Positions 1 to 8,485 of a stretch of DNA of 64,000 nt are shown here, piece after piece. Both the position numbers and the translations under genes were made by a program. Origin of the DNA: Candidatus Gastranaerophilales bacterium (GTDB taxonomy: Bacteria > Cyanobacteriota > Vampirovibrionia > Gastranaerophilales > Gastranaerophilaceae); NCBI GenBank assembly GCA_910587055.1, contig CAJUKY010000001.1:1-64000 (forward strand). Reading direction: 5' to 3'. How positions within the stretch are numbered: the first letter of the stretch is position 1; each line of letters opens with the position of its first letter. The notes below the pieces were generated by a model, which made no database searches, was not told the DNA's origin, and saw only the letters and a program-made list of their open reading frames with translations.

Positions 1-55
1 GCATTGCTGCGCCAGATCCTAAATCTGGTGCGTCTACCAATTTCGCCACGCGCCC
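1..55 (-). tRNA. tRNA-Leu(TAG), 3' end cut off by window edge
   Basis: Read on the minus strand, the acceptor strand GGGCGCG is followed by T8-G9 and a D-loop with GGTAGACGC typical of tRNA-Leu. The anticodon arm CAGATTTAGGATCTG has a seven-base loop with anticodon TAG. The variable arm begins at the window edge, so the T arm and 3' acceptor strand are missing. The class (long variable arm) and anticodon make Leu the best call. Confidence 0.9.
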
Positions 56-139
56 GTTTAATATTTAATTGTCAAAATCCTTTATTAATTTAACCCAAAG
101 ATTATCAACAGTCAAGCGCAGCAATAAGAATTTCCGTTC

Positions 140-168
140 TTGACATCCTCTTTTGTCTGTTGTGTAAT
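140..168 (+). promoter_or_regulatory. candidate sigma-70 promoter for rpsO
   Basis: TTGACA at 140-145 is followed 17 bases later by TGTAAT at 163-168 (an overlapping TAATAT at 165-170 is an alternative). It lies about 50 bases upstream of the rpsO start, in the only gap between the divergent tRNA-Leu and rpsO. Confidence 0.55.
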
Positions 169-215
169 ATATTTACGCCACCTTTTTGATGTAATAACAA
201 TTAAAAGGATTCAAA

Positions 216-485
216 ATGACAATTAATTTAAAAAACAAACAGGAATTAATTAAAAAATTCGGTAAAAATGACAAAGATTCAGGCTCAATTGAAGTGCAAG
301 TTGCTATGCTTTCACAAAAAATTTCCGAATTAACCGAACATCTTAAAAGCAATGCAAAAGATTTTCAAGCAAAAAGAGGTCTTTTGATGATGGTAGGTAA
401 AAGAAAAAGAATGCTTGCATATATGAAAGAAGCAAATCTTGAACAATACAGAAAATTAATAAAAGACCTTGGCTTAAGAGGTTAA
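216..485 (+). CDS. rpsO: 30S ribosomal protein S15
   Basis: 89 residues, the usual length for S15. S15 is a small-subunit primary binder of 16S rRNA that contacts the three-way junction and helps organise the platform. The sequence shows the family's helical pattern: GSIEVQVAMLSQKISELTEHLK near residues 22-43, the RGLLMMVGKRKRMLAYM stretch near 55-71, and the closing YRKLIKDLGLRG. An AAAGGA ribosome site lies about seven bases before the ATG. It is monocistronic here: its own promoter is upstream and an intrinsic terminator follows at 513-546. Nothing is unusual. Confidence 0.98.
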   Translation: MTINLKNKQELIKKFGKNDKDSGSIEVQVAMLSQKISELTEHLKSNAKDFQAKRGLLMMVGKRKRMLAYMKEANLEQYRKLIKDLGLRG

Positions 486-512
486 TTTTCACCTGTTTTG
501 TAAAATTATTGA

Positions 513-546
513 GACACCTTTCTTTATTTAAGATGGGTGTCTTTTT
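513..546 (+). terminator. intrinsic terminator after rpsO
   Basis: GACACC (513-518) pairs with GGTGTC (536-541) and is followed directly by five T residues. The flanking bases extend the stem slightly. It lies 28 bases after the rpsO stop. Confidence 0.8.
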
Positions 547-598
547 AAATGAACGCTATAAAAACTGTTATCCGTCAATTTCTTAAGGATTTCATAAA

Positions 599-1666
599 AT
601 GAGAATTTTAATAATAGGCAATTCAAAAAGTGCTGAAATTTTAACAGACTTCTTCTGTGAAAACCCCGAACATCTTGTTTTTACAACAAAAGAGGGTTTA
701 AAAGGAAATTACACCGGCATAAATTCAAAAGATACTGAAGAATTAAAGGAATTTGCCCTTGCAAATGAAATCAATCTTACAATTGCGGCAGACAGATTTT
801 CAGCAGATGCGGATTATTTCCCCGTATTTACGGAAAATAACCTTGCAATTTTGTGCCCTGATATTGATGCGCTAAAAATAGCATCCTCAAAGGCTTGCGG
901 TAAAAAATTTATATACAGAAACAAAATCAAAACCCCGAAATTTGCTTTCTTTGAAAAATTAAATCTTGCACTTGATTATATAAGAAACGCCAAATATCCG
1001 CTTGTAATCAAGCCTGACGAGCATTTTGAAACAGAAACCGCATATATAGCGGAAACCTTTGGCGCCGCAAAAAAGAAGGTTGAGCAGCTTTTTCAAAATG
1101 ACAATAAAAAAATCCTTATTGAAGAATATATTTACGGAAAAGAATACACTTTTTACGCTTTATCAGACGGTTTCCGCCCGATATTAATTGATGCGGTTCA
1201 AAATTACCAAAATGAATTATCCGTTAAAAGGCCTGTCAATCTTGAATTAAAGGAAAAAATTTACAATGAAATTATTTTCCCGACAATTTCCGCCCTTGCA
1301 TCAGACGGCACGGAATACACGGGAATTCTCGGGTTTGATATAATTATCACCCCGAAAAATGAGGCTTATTTAATTGAATACAACTCATTTTTCAAAGATT
1401 TAGATACCGAAATGATTTTAAAAGATACTGGCGAAGACTGGGCAAAGCTTTTTATGGATACAATTACAGGCACGCTTGCGGATAATTTTGAAACCCCGTT
1501 TTCATTTAAAAACAGGGGCAGATATTATGGTGCATTTGAGCTTGAAGACGGACAAGAAATTATTACGCAAAGCGCAAAAACCGCGGGAGTTTTATATGAA
1601 AGACTTCTGTCGGAAGGACTCGATGAAGATATCTTGAATGAGGCAAGAAAACTTTGGGAACAGTAA
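599..1666 (+). CDS. PurD-like ATP-grasp protein with degenerate ligand loops
   Basis: 355 residues, shorter than phosphoribosylamine-glycine ligase (about 420), but its domain order resembles PurD: a Rossmann-like N domain (MRILIIG at 1-7), an ATP-grasp domain and a C-terminal lobe. The ATP-grasp signature is partly kept: [15 protein letters not shown] near 182-196 and [15 protein letters not shown] near 260-274. The PurD P-loop GGREHA is replaced by GNSKSAEIL, and the glycine-rich ATP loop (normally K-A-D-G-L-A-A-G-K-G) reads [10 protein letters not shown]. It may still bind nucleotide, but purine-pathway catalysis is doubtful. A second, canonical purD would be expected elsewhere. The ATG follows an AAGGAT site. 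The 3' end overlaps yidD by 13 bases. Homology is likely; the function is open. Confidence 0.7.
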   Translation: MRILIIGNSKSAEILTDFFCENPEHLVFTTKEGLKGNYTGINSKDTEELKEFALANEINLTIAADRFSADADYFPVFTENNLAILCPDIDALKIASSKACGKKFIYRNKIKTPKFAFFEKLNLALDYIRNAKYPLVIKPDEHFETETAYIAETFGAAKKKVEQLFQNDNKKILIEEYIYGKEYTFYALSDGFRPILIDAVQNYQNELSVKRPVNLELKEKIYNEIIFPTISALASDGTEYTGILGFDIIITPKNEAYLIEYNSFFKDLDTEMILKDTGEDWAKLFMDTITGTLADNFETPFSFKNRGRYYGAFELEDGQEIITQSAKTAGVLYERLLSEGLDEDILNEARKLWEQ

Positions 1667-1914
1667 AAAATATATGCAAAACCTTATTTAGTCTGCCTGT
1701 CAGATTTTTAAAATATTTAATAATAAAATTAATCAGCATTTACAGATTTTTTTCAAAATTCACGCCCTCTGTATGCAGGTTTCAGCCCACATGCTCAAAA
1801 TATACGATTGAAGCTATTGAAAAATACGGAATTATTAAAGGCGGATACCTTGGCATAAGGCGCATTTTAAGATGCCACCCCGGAAACCCGGGCGGATATG
1901 ACCCTGTGCCATGA
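1654..1914 (+). CDS. yidD: membrane protein insertion efficiency factor YidD
   Basis: 86 residues, typical of YidD, a small membrane-associated protein that assists YidC/Sec-dependent insertion of inner-membrane proteins. The family hallmark is present: three conserved cysteines in [19 protein letters not shown] (about 42-60) and [18 protein letters not shown] at the C-terminus. An N-terminal amphipathic helix ([16 protein letters not shown]) fits peripheral membrane attachment. The only usable in-frame start is TTG at 1654, which lies inside the 3' end of the PurD-like gene, so translation is probably coupled. The usual rpmH-rnpA-yidD-yidC neighbourhood is absent. Confidence 0.92.
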   Translation: MGTVKNICKTLFSLPVRFLKYLIIKLISIYRFFSKFTPSVCRFQPTCSKYTIEAIEKYGIIKGGYLGIRRILRCHPGNPGGYDPVP

Positions 1915-2017
1915 TTGCCATTTGTATGCGTGGCGGTGCAGAAGGTGATTAATATGGCAAAAAAAACGGGCGCAAAGGTTACAATTTGCGCCCTATTGAA
2001 AAGTTGTTCATCTAAAA

Positions 2018-4465
2018 TTATTCATCATCACCATACCAGTATACGCACACGTAGCCATTCATACCGTCTCCGCCTCTGCCTGAGCCCAGTTCTCTTATCC
2101 AACCTCCGCCCCCACCTCCTGCGGCTGCTTTTCCGAATGAAGGACTGGCTTCATTTTGTATATCTTTTGTTAAAGGGGTGACAACATCCGCGTATTCAAA
2201 GCCTTTTCCATTCGTTCTGTTTGCATCGGTATCGCTTACTTCGCATATGCCGGTTTCCGTATAAAGTCCGCCGCAGGCTCCTTTTGTTCCCGTTCCGCTT
2301 GTTCCGCCTCTGCCGCCTGTTGAATACCTGTTTGCATCGTCATAACCGCCGTTTATACCGTCTAATCCTTTTTTAATCACTCTTTTTTCAGGGTCAAGAG
2401 CATATATGTATGTATTTGCATCACCGAATTCTCCTTTGTTTCCGCCCGCAGGAGCAGTATTTGCAGCGTTTGATGCAGTGCCTTTCTTTCCGCCTTTACC
2501 GCCGTTTACCGAAAAAGTTCTTGCATCATTGTCACATTTAACAGATGAGAGGCTTCCGTCCATTCCGTTGTTATCAATACTTCCGCCCTTTCCGCCTTTT
2601 CCTATGGTAAGTTTACATTCTGCTTTATTTCCAACATAGATATTTTTTATTTGAACAACACTTCCTGCACCTCCGCCTCCTCCGCCTGCTGCAGCATATT
2701 CGTTGCTGTAGGTTATTTTAACAAGACCGGGTTTTCCGTTTGTTCCGTTTTCTGCTGATACTTTATCATTGTATCCGTATGATGAGGTTCCTCCTTCTCC
2801 TCCTGCGCCGTTACCTGATGTGTTTGATGTTATGGGAGATATTGAAGCTGCTCCTTTTGGTGCACTTTCTTTCCATTTAATTTCTCCGTTTCCTGCTTTT
2901 AATATATTTTTAGTGCAGGATGTTTCTTTCCAGTTTATGCCGTCTGTTGTTTCTTCACAGTTTTTTGAAGTTGAAATATTAGGGTTAATTGCTGCTGTTC
3001 CTGATACTGTGATATTTTCTGCGGCTTTTCCTCCGTTTCCTCCTTTTACTTTTATTCCGTATACTGTTTCTCCCGTTTGTTTTTTAATTATTATTTGAGA
3101 AGGATTGCCGTTTGTGCCGTCATTTGCTTTTGTATTATTTGAAGAAGCGGCATTTCCTCCTTTTCCTTCTTTACCTGCGGTTATTATTATTTTTCCGTTT
3201 ATGCCTGCCTGCTTAACATATCCTGTTAAATCTAATTCGGATATGTAGGCGCCTGCGGCGCCTCCTGCTCCCGAATAGGATTTAAAGAGGCTGGTTTTAT
3301 CAAGGGTGCAGCGGGCAGAGAAGGCTCTAGCATAAGGAGTTTCTGCGGCACCACCTTCAAGCCTAGCATTAAACCACATATGATATGCATAACCCGGTGT
3401 AACGCCCGAAGGTGTCAAAAGCCAGAATGCACTAGGATAACACCCGCTGCCATGTGTACTTTCTGCCCCATAGCACATATCACCACGCTGGAGACAACGA
3501 TACCCTCCAGTACCGATATCACTACACAAACCCAATCCTCCCGTACCCAGAACGCTTGCAGACTGAACTTTCAAAACTTCGGCCTGTTTAACATTAGGCA
3601 AACTCCAATATGCGGAAGGTACATTATTTGGCACATATTTAAACGCTGCGCAAGCATTAAGAGCGGCATCGTACTGAGAAACCGTCCTCGTGCAAGCATT
3701 ATAGCCGGAATTTGTACAATATCCGGCCACAGATGTATAAATCGTCTCATAAGAATTATAAAACGCATAGTAATAACATCTGGCCGGAGTTTTACCGTTA
3801 CCCGGGCAGTATTCCGAACCCTTGGTGTCATGAAGATAGAAAGGTGTACCGCTTATGCCTCCAGTTATTCTTTCAGGAATGTAGTCATAATTTAAATTTT
3901 GAAAAATGTTATTTCTTTCCCCTACATTGTATTTAGTCATACAAAAGCTTTTAACGGAATTGTTACCTTTAAATTCCATTGTGTTGGAAGGGCATGCACT
4001 TACATATCCTGCTCCGCCTGCACCACCTCCTCCGCCTCCTGCAAGGGTTGCCTTAACATCTGTCATATATTCTGTTATTGTTATTTCCTGTGTTGTATCA
4101 TTGTTTGATGTTCCTGTTATTTGTATTGGGGTTTGTGCTATTTTTTTAGATGATGTTGCGCCTGCTCCGCCTCCTCCTGCTGAGGCTATTATAAAATTAG
4201 CGTAATAAACATTATTTAACGGAATATCAATACTCGGGTTTGCATCAGTATAGGGGTAGCACTGCAAATCATAAGGCGTTTTGATATTTGCCGTATTGGA
4301 TATTTGAATATGTTCATTCATTTTTCTTGTCATAACAGGGGCAAGTGCTGCCATTAAAAGGGAGGCTACAAGAAGCGCCATAAGCATTTCAACAAGAGAA
4401 AAGGCAGTTTGCTTCTTCCATGCTCTTGAAATTACCCGAACGGGTGAGTGTAAAATATTTTTCAT
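2018..4465 (-). CDS. large glycine-rich pseudopilin with an inserted lectin/FGE-like domain
   Basis: 815 residues. The N-terminus is a type IV prepilin signal: a basic leader, then AFSLVEMLMALLVASLLMAALAP (about 21-43) with the conserved E at +5 after the cleavage site. This implies processing by a prepilin peptidase and assembly into, or passage through, a type IV pilus or type II-like machine. Most of the rest is low-complexity GGGGGAGG and GKGGKGG repeats. Residues about 150-392 break this pattern with a Cys-rich globular segment containing YWSLPN, FWLLTPSG and a final AFSARC. That resembles DUF1566/Fib_succ-type C-type-lectin/FGE folds. The C-terminus returns to a glycine-rich stretch ending GYVCVYWYGDDE. 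A surface adhesin is my inference. A good promoter lies upstream at 4513-4541. Confidence 0.75.
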   Translation of the reverse strand: MKNILHSPVRVISRAWKKQTAFSLVEMLMALLVASLLMAALAPVMTRKMNEHIQISNTANIKTPYDLQCYPYTDANPSIDIPLNNVYYANFIIASAGGGGAGATSSKKIAQTPIQITGTSNNDTTQEITITEYMTDVKATLAGGGGGGAGGAGYVSACPSNTMEFKGNNSVKSFCMTKYNVGERNNIFQNLNYDYIPERITGGISGTPFYLHDTKGSEYCPGNGKTPARCYYYAFYNSYETIYTSVAGYCTNSGYNACTRTVSQYDAALNACAAFKYVPNNVPSAYWSLPNVKQAEVLKVQSASVLGTGGLGLCSDIGTGGYRCLQRGDMCYGAESTHGSGCYPSAFWLLTPSGVTPGYAYHMWFNARLEGGAAETPYARAFSARCTLDKTSLFKSYSGAGGAAGAYISELDLTGYVKQAGINGKIIITAGKEGKGGNAASSNNTKANDGTNGNPSQIIIKKQTGETVYGIKVKGGNGGKAAENITVSGTAAINPNISTSKNCEETTDGINWKETSCTKNILKAGNGEIKWKESAPKGAASISPITSNTSGNGAGGEGGTSSYGYNDKVSAENGTNGKPGLVKITYSNEYAAAGGGGGGAGSVVQIKNIYVGNKAECKLTIGKGGKGGSIDNNGMDGSLSSVKCDNDARTFSVNGGKGGKKGTASNAANTAPAGGNKGEFGDANTYIYALDPEKRVIKKGLDGINGGYDDANRYSTGGRGGTSGTGTKGACGGLYTETGICEVSDTDANRTNGKGFEYADVVTPLTKDIQNEASPSFGKAAAGGGGGGWIRELGSGRGGDGMNGYVCVYWYGDDE

Positions 4466-4512
4466 AAGTTATCCTTAATTATTGTAATACTTTTATATTA
4501 TATGTCTACTAT

Positions 4513-4541
4513 AAGATAACAATATTATTCATATTTGTCAA
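4513..4541 (-). promoter_or_regulatory. promoter for the glycine-rich pseudopilin
   Basis: On the minus strand TTGACA (4541-4536) is followed after exactly 17 bases by TATCTT (4518-4513). This lies about 50 bases upstream of the pseudopilin ATG. A TATAAT further downstream on the same strand lacks a matching -35. Confidence 0.5.
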
Positions 4542-4569
4542 ACAGGGAATATAAATTTACGATTTTATT

Positions 4570-4806
4570 ATGCTAGAAACTACTGATGTTAAAGAATTAA
4601 TAACAATCTTGCTGTTTCGAAAAGGTTTATCGATGAGAAAGCTTGTCAAAAAAATGAATGAAGCAGGATACCCCGAGATGACAATCGGCGGGTTTTCAAA
4701 GATGCTCAAAACCAAATCGATAAAATTCACAAAGGTTCAGGAGATTTTGGATTTTCTGGGCTACGGGCTTAAGGTTGTTGAAAAACCTGAACAGAAAATG
4801 CAATAA
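4570..4806 (+). CDS. small predicted HTH protein
   Basis: 78 residues, not recognised as a named family. Residues 9-45 (ITILLFRKGLSMRKLVKKMN, then TIGGFSKMLK) have the spacing of a Cro/CI-type helix-turn-helix. The tail FTKVQEILDFLGYGLKVVEK resembles the last helices of small phage-style repressors. No clear Shine-Dalgarno precedes the ATG, and an AT-rich upstream stretch could serve as a near-leaderless promoter. It lies next to another HTH gene (4993) in the same direction, and the 186-base gap between them holds short inverted repeats. DNA binding is plausible; the target is unknown. Confidence 0.6.
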   Translation: MLETTDVKELITILLFRKGLSMRKLVKKMNEAGYPEMTIGGFSKMLKTKSIKFTKVQEILDFLGYGLKVVEKPEQKMQ

Positions 4807-4992
4807 AATGTTTAGTTGGTTGTTTTATCGTAATTTTCTTTGAGCCTCCGGCTTGTTAAGTATTTAACTTGCTTTTGGTTCTTAAAATAACTCAACAAGT
4901 TTGCCCCTTTGAGCGGATTACGCTAGAATATGATGTCTTTGAATAATTTTATTGTACACCTATTTGTATCAAATGTCAAGTATTAAAAACAT

Positions 4993-5283
4993 ATGAAAAA
5001 ATTTTATGGCGACAGAGTAAAACATATAAGAGAAGCGCTGAGGTTAACTCAGAGCGAATTTGCCGAAACTTTCGGAACATCAAGGCAATTTCTGAACAAT
5101 GTTGAAGGAAACAGGGCTACATTCAGCGACACAAAACTGGTAGAGCTTCAAGATGCTCATAATATTAATTTAAACTATCTTTTAAACGGTATAGGGCAGA
5201 TGTTTCTTGATGAAAATGTTTCCGATGTTGTATTTGTAAAGCTTAAAAAAGGGCAGCTTTTAAAGGTGGAGTACGAGGATTAA
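4993..5283 (+). CDS. XRE-family transcriptional regulator
   Basis: 96 residues with an N-terminal Cro/CI helix-turn-helix at about 7-60: RVKHIREALRLTQSEFAETF, then the recognition helix TSRQFLNNVEGNRA, then YLLNGIGQMF. That last stretch is the conserved end of XRE repressors of the 'N-Y-L-L-x-G' type. A short beta-rich tail (VVFVKLKKGQLLKVEYED) follows. No strong ribosome site is visible. The stop overlaps the convergent helicase stop by four bases. It probably regulates nearby or accessory genes; no operator is evident. Confidence 0.85.
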   Translation: MKKFYGDRVKHIREALRLTQSEFAETFGTSRQFLNNVEGNRATFSDTKLVELQDAHNINLNYLLNGIGQMFLDENVSDVVFVKLKKGQLLKVEYED

Positions 5284-7589
5284 TCCACATTTACAGGTTC
5301 GCGGTTAATAGCGCGGATAGCTTCTTTTGCGGTGAGGGCGATATCATCCGCTATATTATCCACAACCGTTAACTGCCTTAAAACATCAATTGTACGCTTG
5401 AATGCGCGCACAACATCACCCTCGGTGAATTCGGTATCGGCAAAAATCTTATCCCATGCTTCAATTGAACTTATATCTTCATCCGCTGAAAGCACCCAGG
5501 CTTCAATTAAAGCGGAGTATTCGGAATTTATATTCATCGCATTTTCAATTTTATTATCGCGCTCCAGAAGGAAAATTTTTCTTCTTATATCTTTAATTTT
5601 ACCTAAAATTTTCCTTACATTCTGACAGGGAGGTTTCACCGGCGTATTATCAAGATTGCGCACTTCTTCCGTTGTAACGGCGCAAATAACCGAAGCGAGC
5701 TCATAAGGCGCAAGGTCATTTAAAAGGCCGGATAAAATAATTTCAGAAAGATAAAGTTCATTTTCAATTCGAAGACCCATAGTGGTTTTGCCTGTTTGTG
5801 TCGGGTAATCGTCTTTAAGATTTCCCATGGCTTCCAAAATGCGCTTGTGGGAGAGGAATTTCTGCCAGTATACATCTTTTTGAAATTCAATGTCTTTTTT
5901 CAATATGCGCGCTTTTTTTGCGTATCTGTTGTAAAGTTCGATTTCTTTTTTATGTTTTTTATAAATTTTGCATCCGTCACAGCCGTATTTGTGCATTTTA
6001 TCAAGAAATTCTTTTGTTTTTTGCTTGAATTGAAGGATTTCAGGGGCATTCTGGTTTTTTGTCTGCCGCCTCAAGGCTTTTAATACGGTTCTATGCTCAA
6101 CATAAAGATTTTTATATTTAATATAATCCGCCATATCATCGCCTGTGTGTTTATGCGGGCATTTAAAATTTTTCAGCGCTTCCATATCTTCTTCATACTG
6201 TTTCAATTCGGCAAGAAGGGGGGAAATTCTGTCTGTTGATGAAAAATACCCGAAAGTTTTTAAGATTAATTCTTTTGCTTCATCCAGCGAAAATCTTTGC
6301 AGGAGGTTTAAAACCATTGAATAACTCGGAGAAAATTTGCTTTCAAGAGGATTTGAGTCGCTTGTTGCAAGCTCATAAACTTCATCAGGCGTTTGAAAAG
6401 GCGTGCCCACAATTACAACGTACCCGATTTCATCCATACCCCGTCTGCCTGCGCGCCCTGACATTTGCAAAAATTCATTTGCGGTTAAAATTCTGTGGCC
6501 TTCATCCGTTCTTTTTGAGATGGAACTTATAACGGTGGTTCTTGCAGGCATATTTATACCGGCAGCAAGGGTTTCGGTTGCAAAGACAACTTTTATTAAG
6601 CCTTCCTGAAACATCCTTTCTACAAGGTTTTTCCACCCGGGCAGCAGCCCTGCATGGTGGGAGGCTATTCCCCTTTTAACAAGTTCAATATGCGGATTAT
6701 TGTATAAATAGGGGTTTTCAGCTATATAATCATCAACCATCTTTGCGGCTTTTATGGATTCTTCTTTGCTTAAAAGGTCAATTGTGCTGCATTTAAGCGC
6801 ATTTTCGTCGCATTTTTTTCTTGAAAACGTGAAATATATACAAGGGAGCATATTTTTTTCCTGCAGAGCAAGAATGATATCAGGTGCAGGATTTTTCACA
6901 GTTTTTTTATTAAAATATTTAAACTTGCTTTCGGGGCGGATTTTATTATTTAAAGCACCCTCGGGCGTCATTAAAGGTACAACCGTATTTGGTTTTGAAC
7001 TGTCGTAATAATAAAAACGCAAAGGAACAGGGCGAAAATCAGTATAGATATGCTCCGTTTTTGAATGCACGGTGTTTATCCAGTCTGTAAGCTGTTTTGA
7101 ATTTCGAACGGTGGCGCTGAGCGCTATAATCTGGATATTTGTAGGGCAGTAAATAATGCTCTCTTCCCATACGGTGCCCCTTGATTCATCATTCATATAA
7201 TGAACTTCATCAAGCACAACATAGCGGACATCTTTAAGATTATCCGCAAGGGTGCCGAAAGTTGTACCGTAGAGCATATTTCTGAATACTTCGGTTGTCA
7301 TAACGACAATCTGTGCATCGCGGTTTATTGTAGTATCGCCCGTTAAAAGCCCCACTTTATCCGTTCCGTATTGTGTTGAAAAATCGTGGTATTTTTGATT
7401 TGACAGAGCCTTCAAGGGAGTAGTATAAAAAATTCTTGTGCCGTTTTTGAGCGCAAGATGAATGGCGCTTTGAGCTATGCAGGTTTTTCCGGCACCCGTA
7501 GGGGCACACACTACAACACTTTTGCCATCTTGAATATTTTTTATGGCTTCTTCTTGAAAATCATCCAGTTTAAAGTCAAATCCATACAT
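5280..7589 (-). CDS. Ski2-like DEAD/DEAH-box RNA/DNA helicase (HelY/Mtr4-like)
   Basis: 769 residues from the start I prefer, MYGFDFKLDDFQ. The longer reading frame (to 7646) adds 19 residues with no homology and no ribosome site. The helicase core is complete: Q-like LDDFQEEAI, Walker A APTGAGKT (about 31-38), Walker B DEVH, motif III SAT, GIASHHAGLLPGWK in the second RecA domain and QMSGRAGRRG (motif VI). A C-terminal alpha-helical region with CxxC-type cysteines (CDGC and nearby) resembles the Ski2/Mtr4/HelY tail. Such proteins unwind structured RNA in decay or maturation. Cyanobacteria have a homologue of this type. It is convergent with the XRE gene. Confidence 0.9.
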   Translation of the reverse strand: MYGFDFKLDDFQEEAIKNIQDGKSVVVCAPTGAGKTCIAQSAIHLALKNGTRIFYTTPLKALSNQKYHDFSTQYGTDKVGLLTGDTTINRDAQIVVMTTEVFRNMLYGTTFGTLADNLKDVRYVVLDEVHYMNDESRGTVWEESIIYCPTNIQIIALSATVRNSKQLTDWINTVHSKTEHIYTDFRPVPLRFYYYDSSKPNTVVPLMTPEGALNNKIRPESKFKYFNKKTVKNPAPDIILALQEKNMLPCIYFTFSRKKCDENALKCSTIDLLSKEESIKAAKMVDDYIAENPYLYNNPHIELVKRGIASHHAGLLPGWKNLVERMFQEGLIKVVFATETLAAGINMPARTTVISSISKRTDEGHRILTANEFLQMSGRAGRRGMDEIGYVVIVGTPFQTPDEVYELATSDSNPLESKFSPSYSMVLNLLQRFSLDEAKELILKTFGYFSSTDRISPLLAELKQYEEDMEALKNFKCPHKHTGDDMADYIKYKNLYVEHRTVLKALRRQTKNQNAPEILQFKQKTKEFLDKMHKYGCDGCKIYKKHKKEIELYNRYAKKARILKKDIEFQKDVYWQKFLSHKRILEAMGNLKDDYPTQTGKTTMGLRIENELYLSEIILSGLLNDLAPYELASVICAVTTEEVRNLDNTPVKPPCQNVRKILGKIKDIRRKIFLLERDNKIENAMNINSEYSALIEAWVLSADEDISSIEAWDKIFADTEFTEGDVVRAFKRTIDVLRQLTVVDNIADDIALTAKEAIRAINREPVNVD

Positions 7590-7756
7590 ATTAAGGATTT
7601 TAGCACAGAAATTAAAATGAGGCATAATTTTAATTTTGATAATCATATGCTATATTTTGTAAACTTTTATAAAGATAGTATATATATTTTATCAATATTT
7701 TTTATATATTTTTGTTTATTATAATATAAATAATTTTATTAAAAGGAGAACACAGA

Positions 7757-8434
7757 ATGGCAGTACATTTTAATACCGGAGATACAGGAAATGCAAAAAC
7801 TTTATTAGCTTTAAAATCACATATGGATGGTACATATGCCAAACCCGGTATTAAAAACACACCTGTTCTTATGAATACAAATTATATAAATGAAGATGCT
7901 CAGATTGAAATTGCAGGCGATTTAGAGCTTTCTGACACAGAAGAACCGGTTGAAGATGTGAAACCAAACGTAATAGGCGAGCCCAGAGAAGTAACCGTAG
8001 GTGTTACCGAAGCACAGCAAGAAACAATTGATAATATGGTAGAAAATGTAATGAACCATTACGGCGCAAAAGATGTGCTGGATAATGTTATGTACAAAGA
8101 TGAAAACGGAAATCCAAAAAGTCAGGTTATTACACACAAAAATGAAGACGGCACATATTCAAAAACAACCATAACATACAATGAAAACGGTAAAATTGCC
8201 AAAGCTGCCGTTACAAAATGTTCCGATGAAGAATGCGAAAATGTACTGGACGGATATTATACAGACTTTGAATATAACGATGACGGCACAATAAAGGCAC
8301 AATCAAATTACGGTTGGACTAACAAAAGCGGAGCAAAATTAGATATTATGGTTTATAATATACCGACAATTATAGCCCAAGACGGAAGTACAAAAATTGA
8401 AGAGTTCGGGCTTCCTGAAATTAATTTAAAATAA
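7757..8434 (+). CDS. hypothetical protein with YD-like beta repeats
   Basis: 225 residues, not recognised. It has no signal peptide. The N-terminus MAVHFNTGDTGN is of the short-peptide type also seen in other hypotheticals of this window. Residues 45-75 are acidic, and residues about 95-200 carry repeated YxDENGNPKSQVI, YNENGKIAKAAV and EYNDDGTIKAQSN segments. These resemble the YD/'NG-K' beta-hairpin repeats of bacterial surface proteins. A strong AAAGGAG site precedes the ATG by about eight bases and a TATAAT (7720-7725) may be its -10. A strong terminator follows. Confidence 0.75.
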   Translation: MAVHFNTGDTGNAKTLLALKSHMDGTYAKPGIKNTPVLMNTNYINEDAQIEIAGDLELSDTEEPVEDVKPNVIGEPREVTVGVTEAQQETIDNMVENVMNHYGAKDVLDNVMYKDENGNPKSQVITHKNEDGTYSKTTITYNENGKIAKAAVTKCSDEECENVLDGYYTDFEYNDDGTIKAQSNYGWTNKSGAKLDIMVYNIPTIIAQDGSTKIEEFGLPEINLK

Positions 8435-8449
8435 TAAAAATATATAATA

Positions 8450-8477
8450 AACCCCCGCAAAATAAATAGCGGGGGTT
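8450..8477. terminator. bidirectional intrinsic terminator
   Basis: AACCCCCGC (8450-8458) pairs with GCGGGGGTT (8469-8477) around a ten-base loop, flanked by A-rich and T-rich sequence on both sides. It separates two convergent genes and probably serves both. Confidence 0.85.
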
Positions 8478-8485
8478 ATATTTTA

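Noticed and set aside
3288..3600. Diversity-generating retroelement variable region
   Set aside because: No reverse transcriptase, template repeat or IMH-like element occurs in the window; kept only as a question in the findings.
2406..4205. Several plus-strand open frames opposite the pseudopilin
   Set aside because: They are shadows of the glycine-rich minus-strand gene (GGN codons read as Pro/Ala/Ser on the other strand) and have no homology or ribosome sites.
5356..5364. DnaA box TTATCCACA as origin
   Set aside because: A single exact match inside the helicase gene, not clustered and not next to dnaA.
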